The notes under the pieces were generated by a model that saw only the letters and a program-made list of their open reading frames with translations, was not told where the DNA came from and did no database searches. From positions 5,047,501 through 5,111,500 of the forward strand of contig NZ_JAFEJA010000001.1 in assembly GCF_016919245.1 (NCBI RefSeq): a stretch of 64,000 nucleotides of DNA, written 5' to 3'. The stretch comes from Streptomyces zhihengii (GTDB lineage Bacteria > Actinomycetota > Actinomycetes > Streptomycetales > Streptomycetaceae). The translations under genes were made by a program, and so were the position numbers. Shown here piece by piece: positions 10,257-19,159 of this stretch. How positions within the stretch are numbered: position 1 is the stretch's first letter; each line of letters begins with the position of its first letter.

Positions 10257-12245
10257 ATGTCCGGTGGCAGCATTGCTCCGAAGCCCGGGGGTCCGGGAGT
10301 CCGTACGGGGCGGGCTGCCGGAGGGGGACGGGGACGCGCGCGGTTCGGGCGCCTCCTCCAGGACGGCGCGCAGGGCGCGCCGATACCGAGGCTCTTCATG
10401 CGCTGGCTGCGGCGCCCGTTGCTGCCCGCCCTGCGGCTGTGGCGGCGGAACATCCAGCTCAGGGTGGTCGCCAGCACGCTGCTGATGTCACTCGGCGTGG
10501 TGCTGCTGCTTGGTTTCGTGGTGATCGGCCAGGTCCGCAACGGTCTGCTGGACGCGAAGAGCAGGGCCGCCCAGAGCCAGGCCGCCGGCGGATTCGCCGT
10601 CGCCAGGGAGCTGGCCAACGCCCCCGCGGGCCCCGCCGGCCAGGACGGATCGGCCTCGGGTGCCAGGAACGCCAACTCGTGGCGCTCCGACCTCGTGGCC
10701 CAGCTCGCGAGCGGCGGGCAGGGCTCGTACAACGTCGTCGCGCTGAGCGCCGACTCGGAGCGGAACGGCCCCGGCCGCGCGCCGCGCACCTCGGGCCTGG
10801 TGGACCCGGCGTCCATCCCGCAGGTCCTGCGGGACGACGTGGGCCAGGGGACCGGGACGTACGAGACGTTCGTGAGCATCCGCTACTGGAACAACGCGTT
10901 CGACGCGGAGCCCGGGCTGGTCGTGGGCACCCGGCTCAACGACATCGAGGGCAAGCCCTACGAGCTGTACTACCTGTTCCCGCTGTCGCAGGAGGAGGAG
11001 TCGCTGACCCTGGTCCGCGGCACGCTCGCCACGGCGGGGCTGTTCGTCGTGGCGCTGCTGGGCGCGATCGCCTGGCTGGTGGTGCGCCAGATCGTCACAC
11101 CGGTGCGGATGGCCGCCGGGATCGCCGAGCGGCTGGCCGCGGGCAAGCTCCAGGAGCGGATGAAGGTCACCGGCGAGGACGACATCGCCCGCCTCGGCGA
11201 GGCCTTCAACAAGATGGCGCAGAACCTCCAGCTCAAGATCCAGCAGCTGGAGGAGCTGTCGCGGATGCAGCGCCGGTTCGTCTCCGACGTCTCGCACGAG
11301 CTGCGGACGCCGCTGACCACCGTGCGGATGGCGGCCGACGTCATCCACGAGGCGCGCCAGGACTTCGACCCGGTGACCGCGCGGTCCGCCGAGCTCCTCG
11401 GGGACCAGCTCGACCGATTCGAGTCGCTGCTGGCCGACCTGCTGGAGATCAGCAGGTTCGACGCCGGCGCCGCGGCGCTGGAGGCCGAGCCGATAGACCT
11501 GCGTGAAGTGGTGCGCCGGGTGATCGGCGGGGCCGAGCCGCTGGCCGAGCGCAAGGGTTCCCGGATCCGCGTCGTCGGCGACGAGCAGCCGGTGGTGGCC
11601 GAGGCCGACGCGCGCCGGGTGGAGCGCGTCCTGCGGAACCTGGTCGTCAACGCGGTGGAGCACGGCGACGGCAAGGACGTCGTGGTGCGCATGGCGGTCG
11701 CGGGCGGGGCGGTGGCCATCGCCGTGCGGGACTACGGCGTGGGCCTGAAGCCGGGAGAGGCGACCAGAGTGTTCAGCCGCTTCTGGCGGGCCGACCCGGC
11801 ACGGGCCAGGACCACCGGCGGTACCGGTCTCGGCCTGTCCATCGCGGTCGAGGACGCCCGTCTGCACGGCGGCTGGCTCCAGGCATGGGGCGAGCCGGGC
11901 GGCGGCTCGCAGTTCCGGCTGACGCTGCCGCGCACGGCGGACGAGCCGCTGCGGGGCTCCCCGATCCCGCTGGAGCCCGAGGACTCCCGCCAGAACCGGG
12001 AGCGTGCGCACGCGTCGGGTGATCCCGCTGCGAACGGGCACCGGCTGACGTCCGTGCCCGTGCAGCCCGCGCCGGACTTCTCCCGCCTGCCCGCACAGGC
12101 ACGCGGCGGCGCACCCCTCGGTGTCGACCCCGCGGCACTGCCGGGCAGCGGTTCCCGGGTGGTGCCCCGGTCCGCGGGGGAGCGGGCCGACGAGCCCGCG
12201 GAACACGTCTCATCGAAGCGGGAGGGCACGGATCGTGGGCGCTGA
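10257..12245 (+). CDS. mtrB: MtrB, sensor histidine kinase
   Basis: A 662-residue membrane sensor kinase partner of MtrA. After a Gly/Arg-rich N-terminus there is a membrane segment near residues 72-96 and an extracellular domain to about 255. A second membrane segment (GLFVVALLGAIAWLVV) leads into a HAMP domain, the H-box SDVSHELRTPLTT with phosphoacceptor His near 347, and an HATPase domain with NLVVNAVEHG and GGTGLGLSI. The tail beyond residue about 565 is Pro/Ala-rich and disordered. The ATG lies one base past the mtrA stop, indicating translational coupling. Confidence 0.96.
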   Translation: MSGGSIAPKPGGPGVRTGRAAGGGRGRARFGRLLQDGAQGAPIPRLFMRWLRRPLLPALRLWRRNIQLRVVASTLLMSLGVVLLLGFVVIGQVRNGLLDAKSRAAQSQAAGGFAVARELANAPAGPAGQDGSASGARNANSWRSDLVAQLASGGQGSYNVVALSADSERNGPGRAPRTSGLVDPASIPQVLRDDVGQGTGTYETFVSIRYWNNAFDAEPGLVVGTRLNDIEGKPYELYYLFPLSQEEESLTLVRGTLATAGLFVVALLGAIAWLVVRQIVTPVRMAAGIAERLAAGKLQERMKVTGEDDIARLGEAFNKMAQNLQLKIQQLEELSRMQRRFVSDVSHELRTPLTTVRMAADVIHEARQDFDPVTARSAELLGDQLDRFESLLADLLEISRFDAGAAALEAEPIDLREVVRRVIGGAEPLAERKGSRIRVVGDEQPVVAEADARRVERVLRNLVVNAVEHGDGKDVVVRMAVAGGAVAIAVRDYGVGLKPGEATRVFSRFWRADPARARTTGGTGLGLSIAVEDARLHGGWLQAWGEPGGGSQFRLTLPRTADEPLRGSPIPLEPEDSRQNRERAHASGDPAANGHRLTSVPVQPAPDFSRLPAQARGGAPLGVDPAALPGSGSRVVPRSAGERADEPAEHVSSKREGTDRGR

Positions 12246-14082
12246 GCGTCGTGGGGGCCGGGCGCGGGTGCTGCGCCTGACGGCGCTTCTCGGGTGCGCC
12301 GGTGTGGTGCTGACCGGCTGCGCGTCGATGCCGGACAGTGGTGACGTGCACCCGGTGAAGGCGTCGCAGCGCGGCGACTCGCAGGTGCGGGTCTACGCGG
12401 TGCAGCCGCGCAAGGGCGCGACACCGGACGAGATCGTCACCGGCTTCCTGGAGGCGATGACCAGCGACGACTCGAACTTCGCCACGGCCCGCTCGTATCT
12501 GACGGCCGAGGCGTCCAAGCGCTGGCAGCCGGAGGCGAGCACCACCGTGCTGACGGCCGCGCCCGACCCCGGTGCGCCGATCCTCGGCGGCCGGGACAAG
12601 CCGGGCCGCAGCTACCCCCTCTTCGGCCGGCAGATAGCCACCGTCGACGCCCAGCGCGCCTACCAGCCGGTGACGCCGACGGACTACCGCCGGACGATCC
12701 ACCTGTCCGAACAGAACGGTCCCGACGGCAAGGAGTGGCGCATCGACAGCCTGCCGCCCGGACTGCTGCTGGGCGCGTCCGACTTCGAGCGCAACTACGT
12801 GTCGGTCAACAAGTACTACTTCGCCTCGGGGCGCAGTGTCGTGGTCGCCGACCCCGTCTACATCCGCCAGCGGCAGGACCCGGTGACCCGTCAGGACCCG
12901 GTGACGCAGGCGGTCTCGGCATTGCTCGAAGGGCCGACGAACTGGCTGAAGCCGGTGGTCGAGTCACGGTTCCCGACCGGGACGGCGCTGAAGAAGGGCA
13001 CCCGCTCGCTGGAGTTCGACGACCGCAACGGGCTGAAGGTGCCGCTGAACGAGAAGGCGTCCTCGGTGGGCCGTCCGCAGTGCACCAAGATGGCGGCGCA
13101 GATCCTGTTCACGCTGAAGGACTTCTCGTCGGCCCGGGTCGACCAGGTGGAGCTGCTGAGGGCCAACGGCTCCCAGCTGTGCGTGCTCAGCAGCGGCCAG
13201 GCGGAGGAGTACGCGCCCGACCACGGTTCGGGCCGGCTCGACAGCCAGTACTTCGTCGACGAGCAGGACCGGCTCGCGCTGCTCGCGAGCGGATCCAAGG
13301 ACGCCGCCGAACCGCACAACGTGCCGGGCCCCTTCGGCGACGGCAGGCTGCGCATGAGCCGGGTGGCCGTCGCCCGCGACGAGCAGACCGCCGCCGCGGT
13401 GTCCAAGGACAGCAGCAAGCTGTACGTGGCGTCGATCCTCACCGGCTCGGAGCTGCGGAACGCGGTCGTCGGCAGCTCGGGCGGACAGGCGGAGAACCGT
13501 CTCTCCGCGCCGAGCTGGGACGGCAGGGGCGATCTGTGGGTCGCCGACCGCAACCCCTCGGACGCCGCGCTGATGCGGGTGCCGTCCGGGACGGGCACGC
13601 CGCAGGACGTACGGATCGTGCCGGGCATCGACGGTGCGCGGATCGAGGCGGTGAAGGTGTCGGCGGACGGCGTGCGCATCGCGCTGCTGCTCACCAAGGA
13701 CGGCACGACGACCCTGAAGATCGGGCGGGTGGAGCGGCACGGCCCCGAGGACGACCCCGCGGTGACCGTCACCGAACTGCGCCCGGCGGCACCGCACCTG
13801 GAGACCGTCACGGCGGTCTCCTGGGCGGGCCCCAGCAGGCTCGTGGTGGTCGGCAAGGAGTCCGGCGGGGTGCAGCAGGTGCGCTACATCCAGACGGACG
13901 GCTCGACCGCCCCCAACTCGATCCTGCCGGGTCTGAACCAGGTGCGGTCGGTCGCCGCGTCGGACGACGAGAGCCGGCCGCTGGTGGCGTACTCGCAGGA
14001 GGACGGCATCGTCCGGCTGCCCGCGGGCGCGAACTGGCAGACCCTGGTCAAGAGCGGTACCTCGCCGGTCTACCCGGGCTGA
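12235..14082 (+). CDS. lpqB: LpqB, lipoprotein of the MtrAB system
   Basis: A 615-residue secreted lipoprotein. The GTG start has a GGAGGG site nine bases upstream and overlaps the end of mtrB by 11 bases. The N-terminus has a positively charged segment, a hydrophobic core and the lipobox LTGC, with lipidated Cys29. A GerMN (sporulation/spore germination) domain occupies roughly residues 150-320 and an LpqB beta-propeller-type region follows. LpqB modulates MtrB signalling and cell-wall homeostasis in actinobacteria. The conserved three-gene order supports the assignment. Confidence 0.96.
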   Translation: MGAERRGGRARVLRLTALLGCAGVVLTGCASMPDSGDVHPVKASQRGDSQVRVYAVQPRKGATPDEIVTGFLEAMTSDDSNFATARSYLTAEASKRWQPEASTTVLTAAPDPGAPILGGRDKPGRSYPLFGRQIATVDAQRAYQPVTPTDYRRTIHLSEQNGPDGKEWRIDSLPPGLLLGASDFERNYVSVNKYYFASGRSVVVADPVYIRQRQDPVTRQDPVTQAVSALLEGPTNWLKPVVESRFPTGTALKKGTRSLEFDDRNGLKVPLNEKASSVGRPQCTKMAAQILFTLKDFSSARVDQVELLRANGSQLCVLSSGQAEEYAPDHGSGRLDSQYFVDEQDRLALLASGSKDAAEPHNVPGPFGDGRLRMSRVAVARDEQTAAAVSKDSSKLYVASILTGSELRNAVVGSSGGQAENRLSAPSWDGRGDLWVADRNPSDAALMRVPSGTGTPQDVRIVPGIDGARIEAVKVSADGVRIALLLTKDGTTTLKIGRVERHGPEDDPAVTVTELRPAAPHLETVTAVSWAGPSRLVVVGKESGGVQQVRYIQTDGSTAPNSILPGLNQVRSVAASDDESRPLVAYSQEDGIVRLPAGANWQTLVKSGTSPVYPG

Positions 14083-14084
14083 AT

Positions 14085-14125
14085 CACGCCTCCGGGAGGC
14101 CCCGGCGGTCGTCCCGGAGGCCGTG
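14085..14125 (+). terminator. Terminator-like stem after lpqB
   Basis: GCCTCCGGGA (14088-14097) pairs with TCCCGGAGGC (14112-14121), and the stem extends with a one-base bulge to CACG/CGTG. It starts a few bases after the lpqB stop. There is no T run, as is common for Streptomyces terminators. Confidence 0.6.
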
Positions 14126-14143
14126 TCGCCGAGGTCGCCGGCG

Positions 14144-14166
14144 TTGTCCACAGGGCGTTGTCCACA
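14144..14166 (+). promoter_or_regulatory. Two consensus DnaA boxes
   Basis: TTGTCCACA, the preferred Streptomyces DnaA box, occurs exactly at 14144-14152 and again at 14158-14166 in the same orientation, 14 bases apart, in the lpqB-comF gap. Two exact copies of a 9-mer this close are unlikely by chance. DnaA could regulate the comF-like gene or be titrated here. Confidence 0.6.
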
Positions 14167-14205
14167 GGGGTTGGCCCGGCTCCGGTGGCCGGGCACCCTG
14201 AGGTC

Positions 14206-14943
14206 ATGCGGGGATGGTGGTGGCGGGAGATCTCCGGCCTGGTGCTGCCCGCCGACTGCGCGGGGTGCGGGCGGCGGCGCACCCTCCTGTGCGAGAGGTG
14301 CGCGCGGGTGCTGCACGGCGGGCCGGTGCGCCGGGCGAGACCGGTGCCGGAGCTTGCGGGGCTGCCCGCGGTCCACGCGGCCGCGGCGTACGGGGACGCG
14401 GTACGGGCCGTGATCCTGGCCCACAAGGAGCGGGGAGCCATGGGGCTGGCGGCGCCGCTGGGGCGGGCGCTGGCGGGAGCGGTGCGGGCGGCGGCGCCCG
14501 GGAGCGCGGGCGGTGCGGGGCCGCTGCTGCTGGTGCCGGTGCCGTCGGCGCGCCGGGCGGTCCGGGCCCGGGGCCACGACGCCGCCCGGCGCATCGCGTG
14601 CTCCGCCGCCGCCGAGCTGCGGCGCTCGGGGCGCTCCGCGGCGGTGCTGCCGTTGCTCCGCCAGGTGCGTCCGGTGGCGGACCAGGCCGGTCTCGGGGTG
14701 CCCGAGAGGCTGGCCAACGTGTCCGGCTCGATGCGGGCGCGGGACGCCGCGGTACGACTGCCGGCCTGCGGTGTGCCGGTACTGGTCGACGATGTGATGA
14801 CGACGGGTGCGTCGCTGGCGGAGGCGGCCAGGGCACTGCGTGCCGCGGGCGGCGGCGGGCATCCGGATTTCCCTGGATTCGCACAGGTGAGCGCGGCGGT
14901 CGTCGCAACTGTTCCGCTTCCTTCGGTCATAAACCGGAACTGA
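14206..14943 (+). CDS. ComF-family phosphoribosyltransferase-like protein
   Basis: A 245-residue protein of the ComF/GntX family. The N-terminal zinc-ribbon cysteines occur as CAGC and CERC (about residues 18-37). The PRTase-type phosphate-binding motif VLVDDVMTTGASL lies near 190-202. In naturally competent bacteria ComF assists DNA uptake; in Streptomyces the role is not established. The ATG at 14206 is preceded by GAGG only three bases away, so the in-frame GTG at 14188 or a leaderless start are alternatives. Two DnaA boxes lie 40 bases upstream. Confidence 0.85.
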   Translation: MRGWWWREISGLVLPADCAGCGRRRTLLCERCARVLHGGPVRRARPVPELAGLPAVHAAAAYGDAVRAVILAHKERGAMGLAAPLGRALAGAVRAAAPGSAGGAGPLLLVPVPSARRAVRARGHDAARRIACSAAAELRRSGRSAAVLPLLRQVRPVADQAGLGVPERLANVSGSMRARDAAVRLPACGVPVLVDDVMTTGASLAEAARALRAAGGGGHPDFPGFAQVSAAVVATVPLPSVINRN

Positions 14944-15167
14944 CGGGGAACTCGCAACGTTGCAGGTAGTGAGAGGGCAAAAACGCCTGATCGGAGGTAC
15001 CTTCGGGTAGCGGGTGCCGACAGTGGCCCGCTGGGACTATGTTCGGTTGTAAGGAATGGTGAATCCGTTCCGAGCCGAATGCAGTGCCGTGTTTTCCGGC
15101 CAGGGTTTCGGGACAGAGACCTCTCTGAATTGGGTGGGTGGAGATCTTGTCGACTGGGGAGGAGGAG

Positions 15168-15197
15168 GTGAAACTCACCGAGTCCGCGCCCCGGTGA
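15168..15197 (+). CDS. Candidate leader peptide ORF upstream of hpf
   Basis: GTG at 15168 follows a GGGGAGGAGGAG ribosome site and opens a nine-codon frame (V-K-L-T-E-S-A-P-R) ending in TGA at 15195-15197. The stop lies inside the hairpin at 15188-15207. It is out of frame with hpf. It could be a translated leader that controls hpf by attenuation or reinitiation. This rests only on the ribosome site and geometry. Confidence 0.3.
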   Translation: MKLTESAPR

Positions 15198-15207
15198 CCA
15201 CCGGGGC
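15188..15207 (+). promoter_or_regulatory. Hairpin in the hpf leader
   Basis: GCCCCGGT and ACCGGGGC form an 8-bp stem around GACC, 72 bases before the hpf start. It overlaps the stop codon of the candidate leader peptide, so ribosomes on that ORF would melt it. Confidence 0.4.
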
Positions 15208-15279
15208 CTGGTGCCAGAAATTGGGAGAAGCTCCGCGGCCGAGGAGAAGCGGCGGGGCGATCCGGGAACGGAGTTCTGC

Positions 15280-15969
15280 GTGGACATCGTCGTCAAGGGC
15301 CGCAAGACCGAGGTGCCCGAGCGGTTCCGCAAGCACGTGGCCGAGAAGCTGAAGCTGGACAAGATCCAGAAGCTCGACGGCAAGGTGATCAGCCTCGACG
15401 TCGAGGTGTCCAAGGAGCACAACCCGCGGCAGGCCGACCGTTCCGACCGTGTGGAGATCACGCTGCGTTCGCGCGGCCCGGTGATCCGCGCGGAGGCGTC
15501 CGCCGCCGATCCCTACGCAGCGCTCGACCTCGCCACCGGAAAGCTGGAGGCAAGGCTCCGGAAGGAGCACGACAAGCGCCACACGCGGCGGGGCAACGGG
15601 CGTCTCTCGGCGGCCGAGGTCGCCGACGTCGTCCCGGGCGTCGCCGAACTGAACGCCAACGGCCAGCCGGTCGCCCTGGAGGAGACGGACGCCGTTCCCA
15701 CCACCAGGATCGGCTCGCTCGAAGTGCAGGGCGAGGGACCGCTGGTGGTCCGCGAGAAGCTGCATACGGCAGCCCCCATGACGCTCGACCAGGCCCTCTA
15801 CGAGATGGAACTGGTCGGTCACGACTTCTACCTCTTCGTCGACGCCGAGACGAAGCAGCCCAGTGTCGTCTACCGGCGGCACGCGTACGACTACGGCGTG
15901 ATCCACCTGGAGACCGACCCGCTGGCCGGGGCCGAGGCCGGCGGTGCCGGGGGCGCGCTCGGAGGCTGA
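15280..15969 (+). CDS. hpf: Ribosome hibernation promoting factor (long form)
   Basis: A 229-residue long-form HPF. The N-terminal ribosome-binding domain (VDIVVKGRKTEVPERFR, then the beta-alpha module to about 100) is joined by a charged linker to the C-terminal dimerisation domain around residues 165-220 (MTLDQALYEMELVGHDFYLF). Long HPFs form 100S ribosome dimers in stationary phase or stress. GTG at 15280 matches homologues; the frame extends to 15211, so a longer N-terminus cannot be excluded. Expression may be leader-controlled, given the upstream ORF and hairpin. Confidence 0.94.
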   Translation: MDIVVKGRKTEVPERFRKHVAEKLKLDKIQKLDGKVISLDVEVSKEHNPRQADRSDRVEITLRSRGPVIRAEASAADPYAALDLATGKLEARLRKEHDKRHTRRGNGRLSAAEVADVVPGVAELNANGQPVALEETDAVPTTRIGSLEVQGEGPLVVREKLHTAAPMTLDQALYEMELVGHDFYLFVDAETKQPSVVYRRHAYDYGVIHLETDPLAGAEAGGAGGALGG

Positions 15970-16144
15970 CACCCCGCCTCGCACGCCCGAAGCGGCCGTC
16001 GCCGGCCCCGAGCCCATCGCGCTCCGGCCGGCGCTGGCCCCCGGTGGCCGGTTCCGCACCGGCCCCCTGCCAGGGTCAACAGGCCCCGGACACGCACCCG
16101 TCGGGGGCACGTCCGGGTGAATCGGGAACAGCAGCAAGGAGTCA

Positions 16145-16182
16145 GGTGCCCCTGGAGCGCCCCGTGCGCCCCCAGGGGCACC
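16145..16182 (+). terminator. Strong hairpin terminator after hpf
   Basis: GGTGCCCCTGG (16145-16155) pairs perfectly with CCAGGGGCACC (16172-16182), with an inner GCGC/GCGC extension. It lies in the 346-base hpf to response-regulator gap; the rest of that gap (15970-16315) shows no gene. Confidence 0.75.
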
Positions 16183-16315
16183 ATCGTGCGACCGCGGGAT
16201 CACCCCTTCGCCGTCCCGGCATGAAAGCATGACCCGGCAAGCCAACGGATGTGCGGCGCACTGAGGTTGGCAGACCAGACATGATCTCGGGCCACGGCCT
16301 TCAGGGGGAGGAACG

Positions 16316-17074
16316 ATGGCGGACAGCTTCGGGCCGATGCACGGCGAAGCGGGCCGATCCGGTCGGCCGCTCGCCGTCGACACCGGCGAGGAGCCGGCCG
16401 GTCCCCACGCGGCGGAGCCGATCAGGGTGCTCGTCGTGGACGACCACGCGCTCTTCCGGCGAGGACTGGAGATCGTCCTCAAGCAGGAGGAGGACATCCA
16501 GGTCGTCGGCGAGGCCGGCGACGGGGCGGAGGCGGTGGACAAGGCGGCGGACCTGCTGCCGGACATCGTGCTGATGGACGTACGGATGCCCAAGCGCGGC
16601 GGCATCGAGGCCTGCACCTCCATCAAGGAGGTCGCCCCCAGCGCGAAGATCATCATGCTGACGATCAGCGACGAGGAGGCGGACCTCTACGACGCGATCA
16701 AGGCGGGCGCCACGGGCTACCTCCTCAAGGAGATCTCCACCGACGAGGTCGCGACCGCCATCCGCGCGGTGGCGGACGGGCAGTCGCAGATCAGCCCCTC
16801 GATGGCGTCCAAGCTGCTCACCGAGTTCAAGTCGATGATCCAGCGCACGGACGAGCGCAGGCTGGTGCCCGCGCCCCGGCTGACCGACCGGGAGCTGGAG
16901 GTGCTCAAGCTGGTCGCCACCGGGATGAACAACCGGGACATCGCCAAGGAGCTCTTCATCTCCGAGAACACCGTGAAGAACCATGTGCGCAACATCCTGG
17001 AGAAGCTCCAGCTCCACTCCCGGATGGAGGCCGTGGTCTACGCGATGCGCGAGAAGATCCTGGAGATCCGCTGA
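16316..17074 (+). CDS. NarL/LuxR-family response regulator
   Basis: A 252-residue regulator with an excellent AGGGGGAGGA site before the ATG. After a 35-residue variable N-terminus comes a receiver domain with DD at 42-43, phosphoacceptor Asp88 in DIVLMDVRMP, and the conserved Lys in GYLLKEIS. A LuxR-type helix-turn-helix follows at about 190-245 (LTDRELEVLKLVATGMNNRDIAKEL). No cognate kinase is adjacent, so it is an orphan here. The target genes are unknown. Confidence 0.93.
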   Translation: MADSFGPMHGEAGRSGRPLAVDTGEEPAGPHAAEPIRVLVVDDHALFRRGLEIVLKQEEDIQVVGEAGDGAEAVDKAADLLPDIVLMDVRMPKRGGIEACTSIKEVAPSAKIIMLTISDEEADLYDAIKAGATGYLLKEISTDEVATAIRAVADGQSQISPSMASKLLTEFKSMIQRTDERRLVPAPRLTDRELEVLKLVATGMNNRDIAKELFISENTVKNHVRNILEKLQLHSRMEAVVYAMREKILEIR

Positions 17075-17095
17075 CGGCCGCCCGGGCGGGCTCGC

Positions 17096-18256
17096 TCAGT
17101 CGAGGGCCTTGACCAGGTCCGCGGCGAGCCCCGGGTGGTCGAACCGCTCCACCCGCACCGTGTCGCAGCCCACCCAGGAGGCGGCCTCGCGCAGCGCCTG
17201 GGCCATCGGGGCCACGGCCCGGGGGCCCGCCAGCGACACCTGACGTGCGACCAGCGTGGTTCCCTCCCGTGCCGGGTCCACCCGGCCGAGCAGCCTGCCC
17301 CCGGCGAGCAGCGGCATCGCGAAGTACCCGTGCACCCGCTTCGGCTTCGGCACGTACGCCTCCAGCCGGTGGGTGAAGCCGAAGATCCGCTCGGTGCGGG
17401 CGCGTTCCCAGATCAGGGAGTCGAAGGGGGACAGCAGGGTGGTGCGGTGCCGGCCGCGCGGCACGGACGCCAGCGCCTCGGGGTCGGCCCAGGCAGGCTT
17501 CGCCCAGCCCTCCACCGTGACCGGCACCAGTCCGGAGTCGGCGACCACCGCGTCGAACTGCTCGCCCTTGATGCGGTGGTAGTCGGCGATGTCCGACCGG
17601 GTGCCCACGCCCAGCGCCTGCCCGGCCAGCCGGACCAGCCTGCGCAGGCACTCGGTGTCATCCAGGTCGTCGTGGAGCACCGCGTCGGGGATGGCGCGCT
17701 CGGCCAGGTCGTAGACCCGCTTCCAGCCCCTGCGCTCGGTGCACACCACCTCGCCGTACATCAGCGCGCGCTCCACGGCGACCTTCGAGGCGGACCAGTC
17801 CCACCACTCGCCGCCGTTCTTCGCGCCGCCCAGCTCGGTGGCGGTCAGCGGGCCCTCGGCGCGGAGCTGGCCGATGACCGCGTCGTACGCGCCGTCGGGG
17901 AGGTCGTGGTGCCACTGGGGGCGGGCCCGGTAGGCGCGGCGGCGGAACGCGAAGTGCGGCCACTCCTCGACGGGCAGGATGCACGCGGCGTGCGACCAGT
18001 ACTCGAAGCTGTGGCCCTCGGTCCAGTAGGCGTCCTCGACCGTCCGGCGGCCCACGGCGCCGAGCCGCGCGTACGGGATCAGCTCATGGGAGCGGGCGAG
18101 CACCGAGATGGTGTCGAGCTGCACCGCGCCGAGGCCGCGCAGCACGCCCCGGACGCCGCCCCGGCGGTCGGGGGCCCCGAGGAATCCCTGGGCGCGCAGG
18201 GCGATGCGACGCGCCTCGTCGGCGGAGAGGGTGGCGGAGGGCGGCACAGTGGTCAT
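17096..18256 (-). CDS. YcaQ-like winged-helix DNA glycosylase family protein
   Basis: A 386-residue protein of the DUF1006/YcaQ family (winged-helix DNA-binding proteins including interstrand-crosslink glycosylases such as E. coli YcaQ and Streptomyces AlkX-type enzymes). Supporting segments are GLGAVQLDTISVLARSHEL (about 45-63), EYWSHAACILP (85-95), LLSPFDSLIWERARTERIF near 290 and the YVPKPKRVHGYFAMPLL stretch after it. Homologues remove alkylated or crosslinked bases. It converges with the response regulator gene, with only a 21-base gap. Confidence 0.88.
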   Translation of the reverse strand: MTTVPPSATLSADEARRIALRAQGFLGAPDRRGGVRGVLRGLGAVQLDTISVLARSHELIPYARLGAVGRRTVEDAYWTEGHSFEYWSHAACILPVEEWPHFAFRRRAYRARPQWHHDLPDGAYDAVIGQLRAEGPLTATELGGAKNGGEWWDWSASKVAVERALMYGEVVCTERRGWKRVYDLAERAIPDAVLHDDLDDTECLRRLVRLAGQALGVGTRSDIADYHRIKGEQFDAVVADSGLVPVTVEGWAKPAWADPEALASVPRGRHRTTLLSPFDSLIWERARTERIFGFTHRLEAYVPKPKRVHGYFAMPLLAGGRLLGRVDPAREGTTLVARQVSLAGPRAVAPMAQALREAASWVGCDTVRVERFDHPGLAADLVKALD

Positions 18257-18342
18257 GCCCGCACCTTAGAGCCCGCCACCGACAGTGCGGGACGCCCCCG
18301 GGGGGTTCCGGAACCGGCCGGGAGGCGGCGGCCCGGTGGGGT

Positions 18343-18918
18343 TCAGGGACCGGCAGGGAGGTAGGCGTGGGTGCCGGTCAGCCCGAGGTCGGACGGGAGC
18401 AGGGAGCCGACCCAGGTGTCCCGCAGGGTGTCCTTGTTCAGCAGCGCGGCCCGCAGACAGCCCTCCACCCGGAATCCGGTCTTCTCGGCCACCGCGCGGG
18501 AGCCCGTGTTGCCCACCTCGGCCCGCCATTCCAGCCGGGTGGCGCCCAGGCGCATGAAGGACCAGTGCGAGACGGCGGTCACGGCCTCGGCCATCACCCC
18601 GCGGCCGCGGTGCTCCTTCCCCGTCCAGAAGCCGATCTCCCAGGTGCCCGAGAAGGTGCGCAGCGTCACGCTGACCGACGCCATGAGCGGCCCGCCCTCG
18701 CGGGGCAGCACGGCGAAGGTGCACATCGTGCTGTTGCGCCAGCCGTCGGGGACCATGTGTTCGGTGAACTCGGCGGCGTGCTGCCACTCGTACGGGGAGG
18801 GAACCGTTGTCCACCGCTGGATGTCCGGGTCCTGGCAGGACCGGTACACGGCTTCGGTGTCCTCGGCCGTGAACGTCCGCAGCAGAAGGCGCTCGGTGGT
18901 CAGTGTGATCGGCTCCAT
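18343..18918 (-). CDS. GNAT-family N-acetyltransferase
   Basis: A 191-residue RimJ/RimL-type acetyltransferase. It starts METP-like ([14 protein letters not shown]) and continues with the acetyl-CoA-binding segment [12 protein letters not shown] near 102-113 and the late [20 protein letters not shown]. Such enzymes acetylate ribosomal-protein N-termini, antibiotics or amino acids; the substrate here cannot be told. The frame remains open to 19089, but the ATG at 18918 gives the family start. It is divergent from secA. Confidence 0.9.
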   Translation of the reverse strand: MEPITLTTERLLLRTFTAEDTEAVYRSCQDPDIQRWTTVPSPYEWQHAAEFTEHMVPDGWRNSTMCTFAVLPREGGPLMASVSVTLRTFSGTWEIGFWTGKEHRGRGVMAEAVTAVSHWSFMRLGATRLEWRAEVGNTGSRAVAEKTGFRVEGCLRAALLNKDTLRDTWVGSLLPSDLGLTGTHAYLPAGP

Positions 18919-19159
18919 GCGGGGATTGTGGTCAGGTCCCGCGTGCGATGCGAGCACTTTTGCGGCCTTCCCGGCACCTTCCGCGCGCCTTGTGCGTTCT
19001 CCTGATGGCGGACAGCGGGGCCTCGATGGCCATGGACCTCCCGGCGCGGCGGGGTCCTCGCTTACGATGGCCGATGCGGTGGGGCCCACCTGCCGTGCCC
19101 GCGCCAGTGTCCGTCACACGACCCAGTGCCAGGCCCGACCGGCAAGGAGACCAGCCTCA
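18919..19159. promoter_or_regulatory. Divergent GNAT / secA promoter region
   Basis: A 241-base gap between the divergent acetyltransferase and secA genes. The only certain element is the AAGGAGA ribosome site (19144-19150) for secA. Confidence 0.45.

Larger units (their letters stand above)
14944..15279 (+). promoter_or_regulatory. Long hpf leader/promoter region
   Basis: A 336-base gene-free stretch before hpf. It holds a nine-codon upstream ORF with an excellent ribosome site (15168-15197), a hairpin at 15188-15207 and several A/T-richer patches around 14980-15060 that probably include the promoter. I found no sigma-factor consensus that I would defend. Confidence 0.5.
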
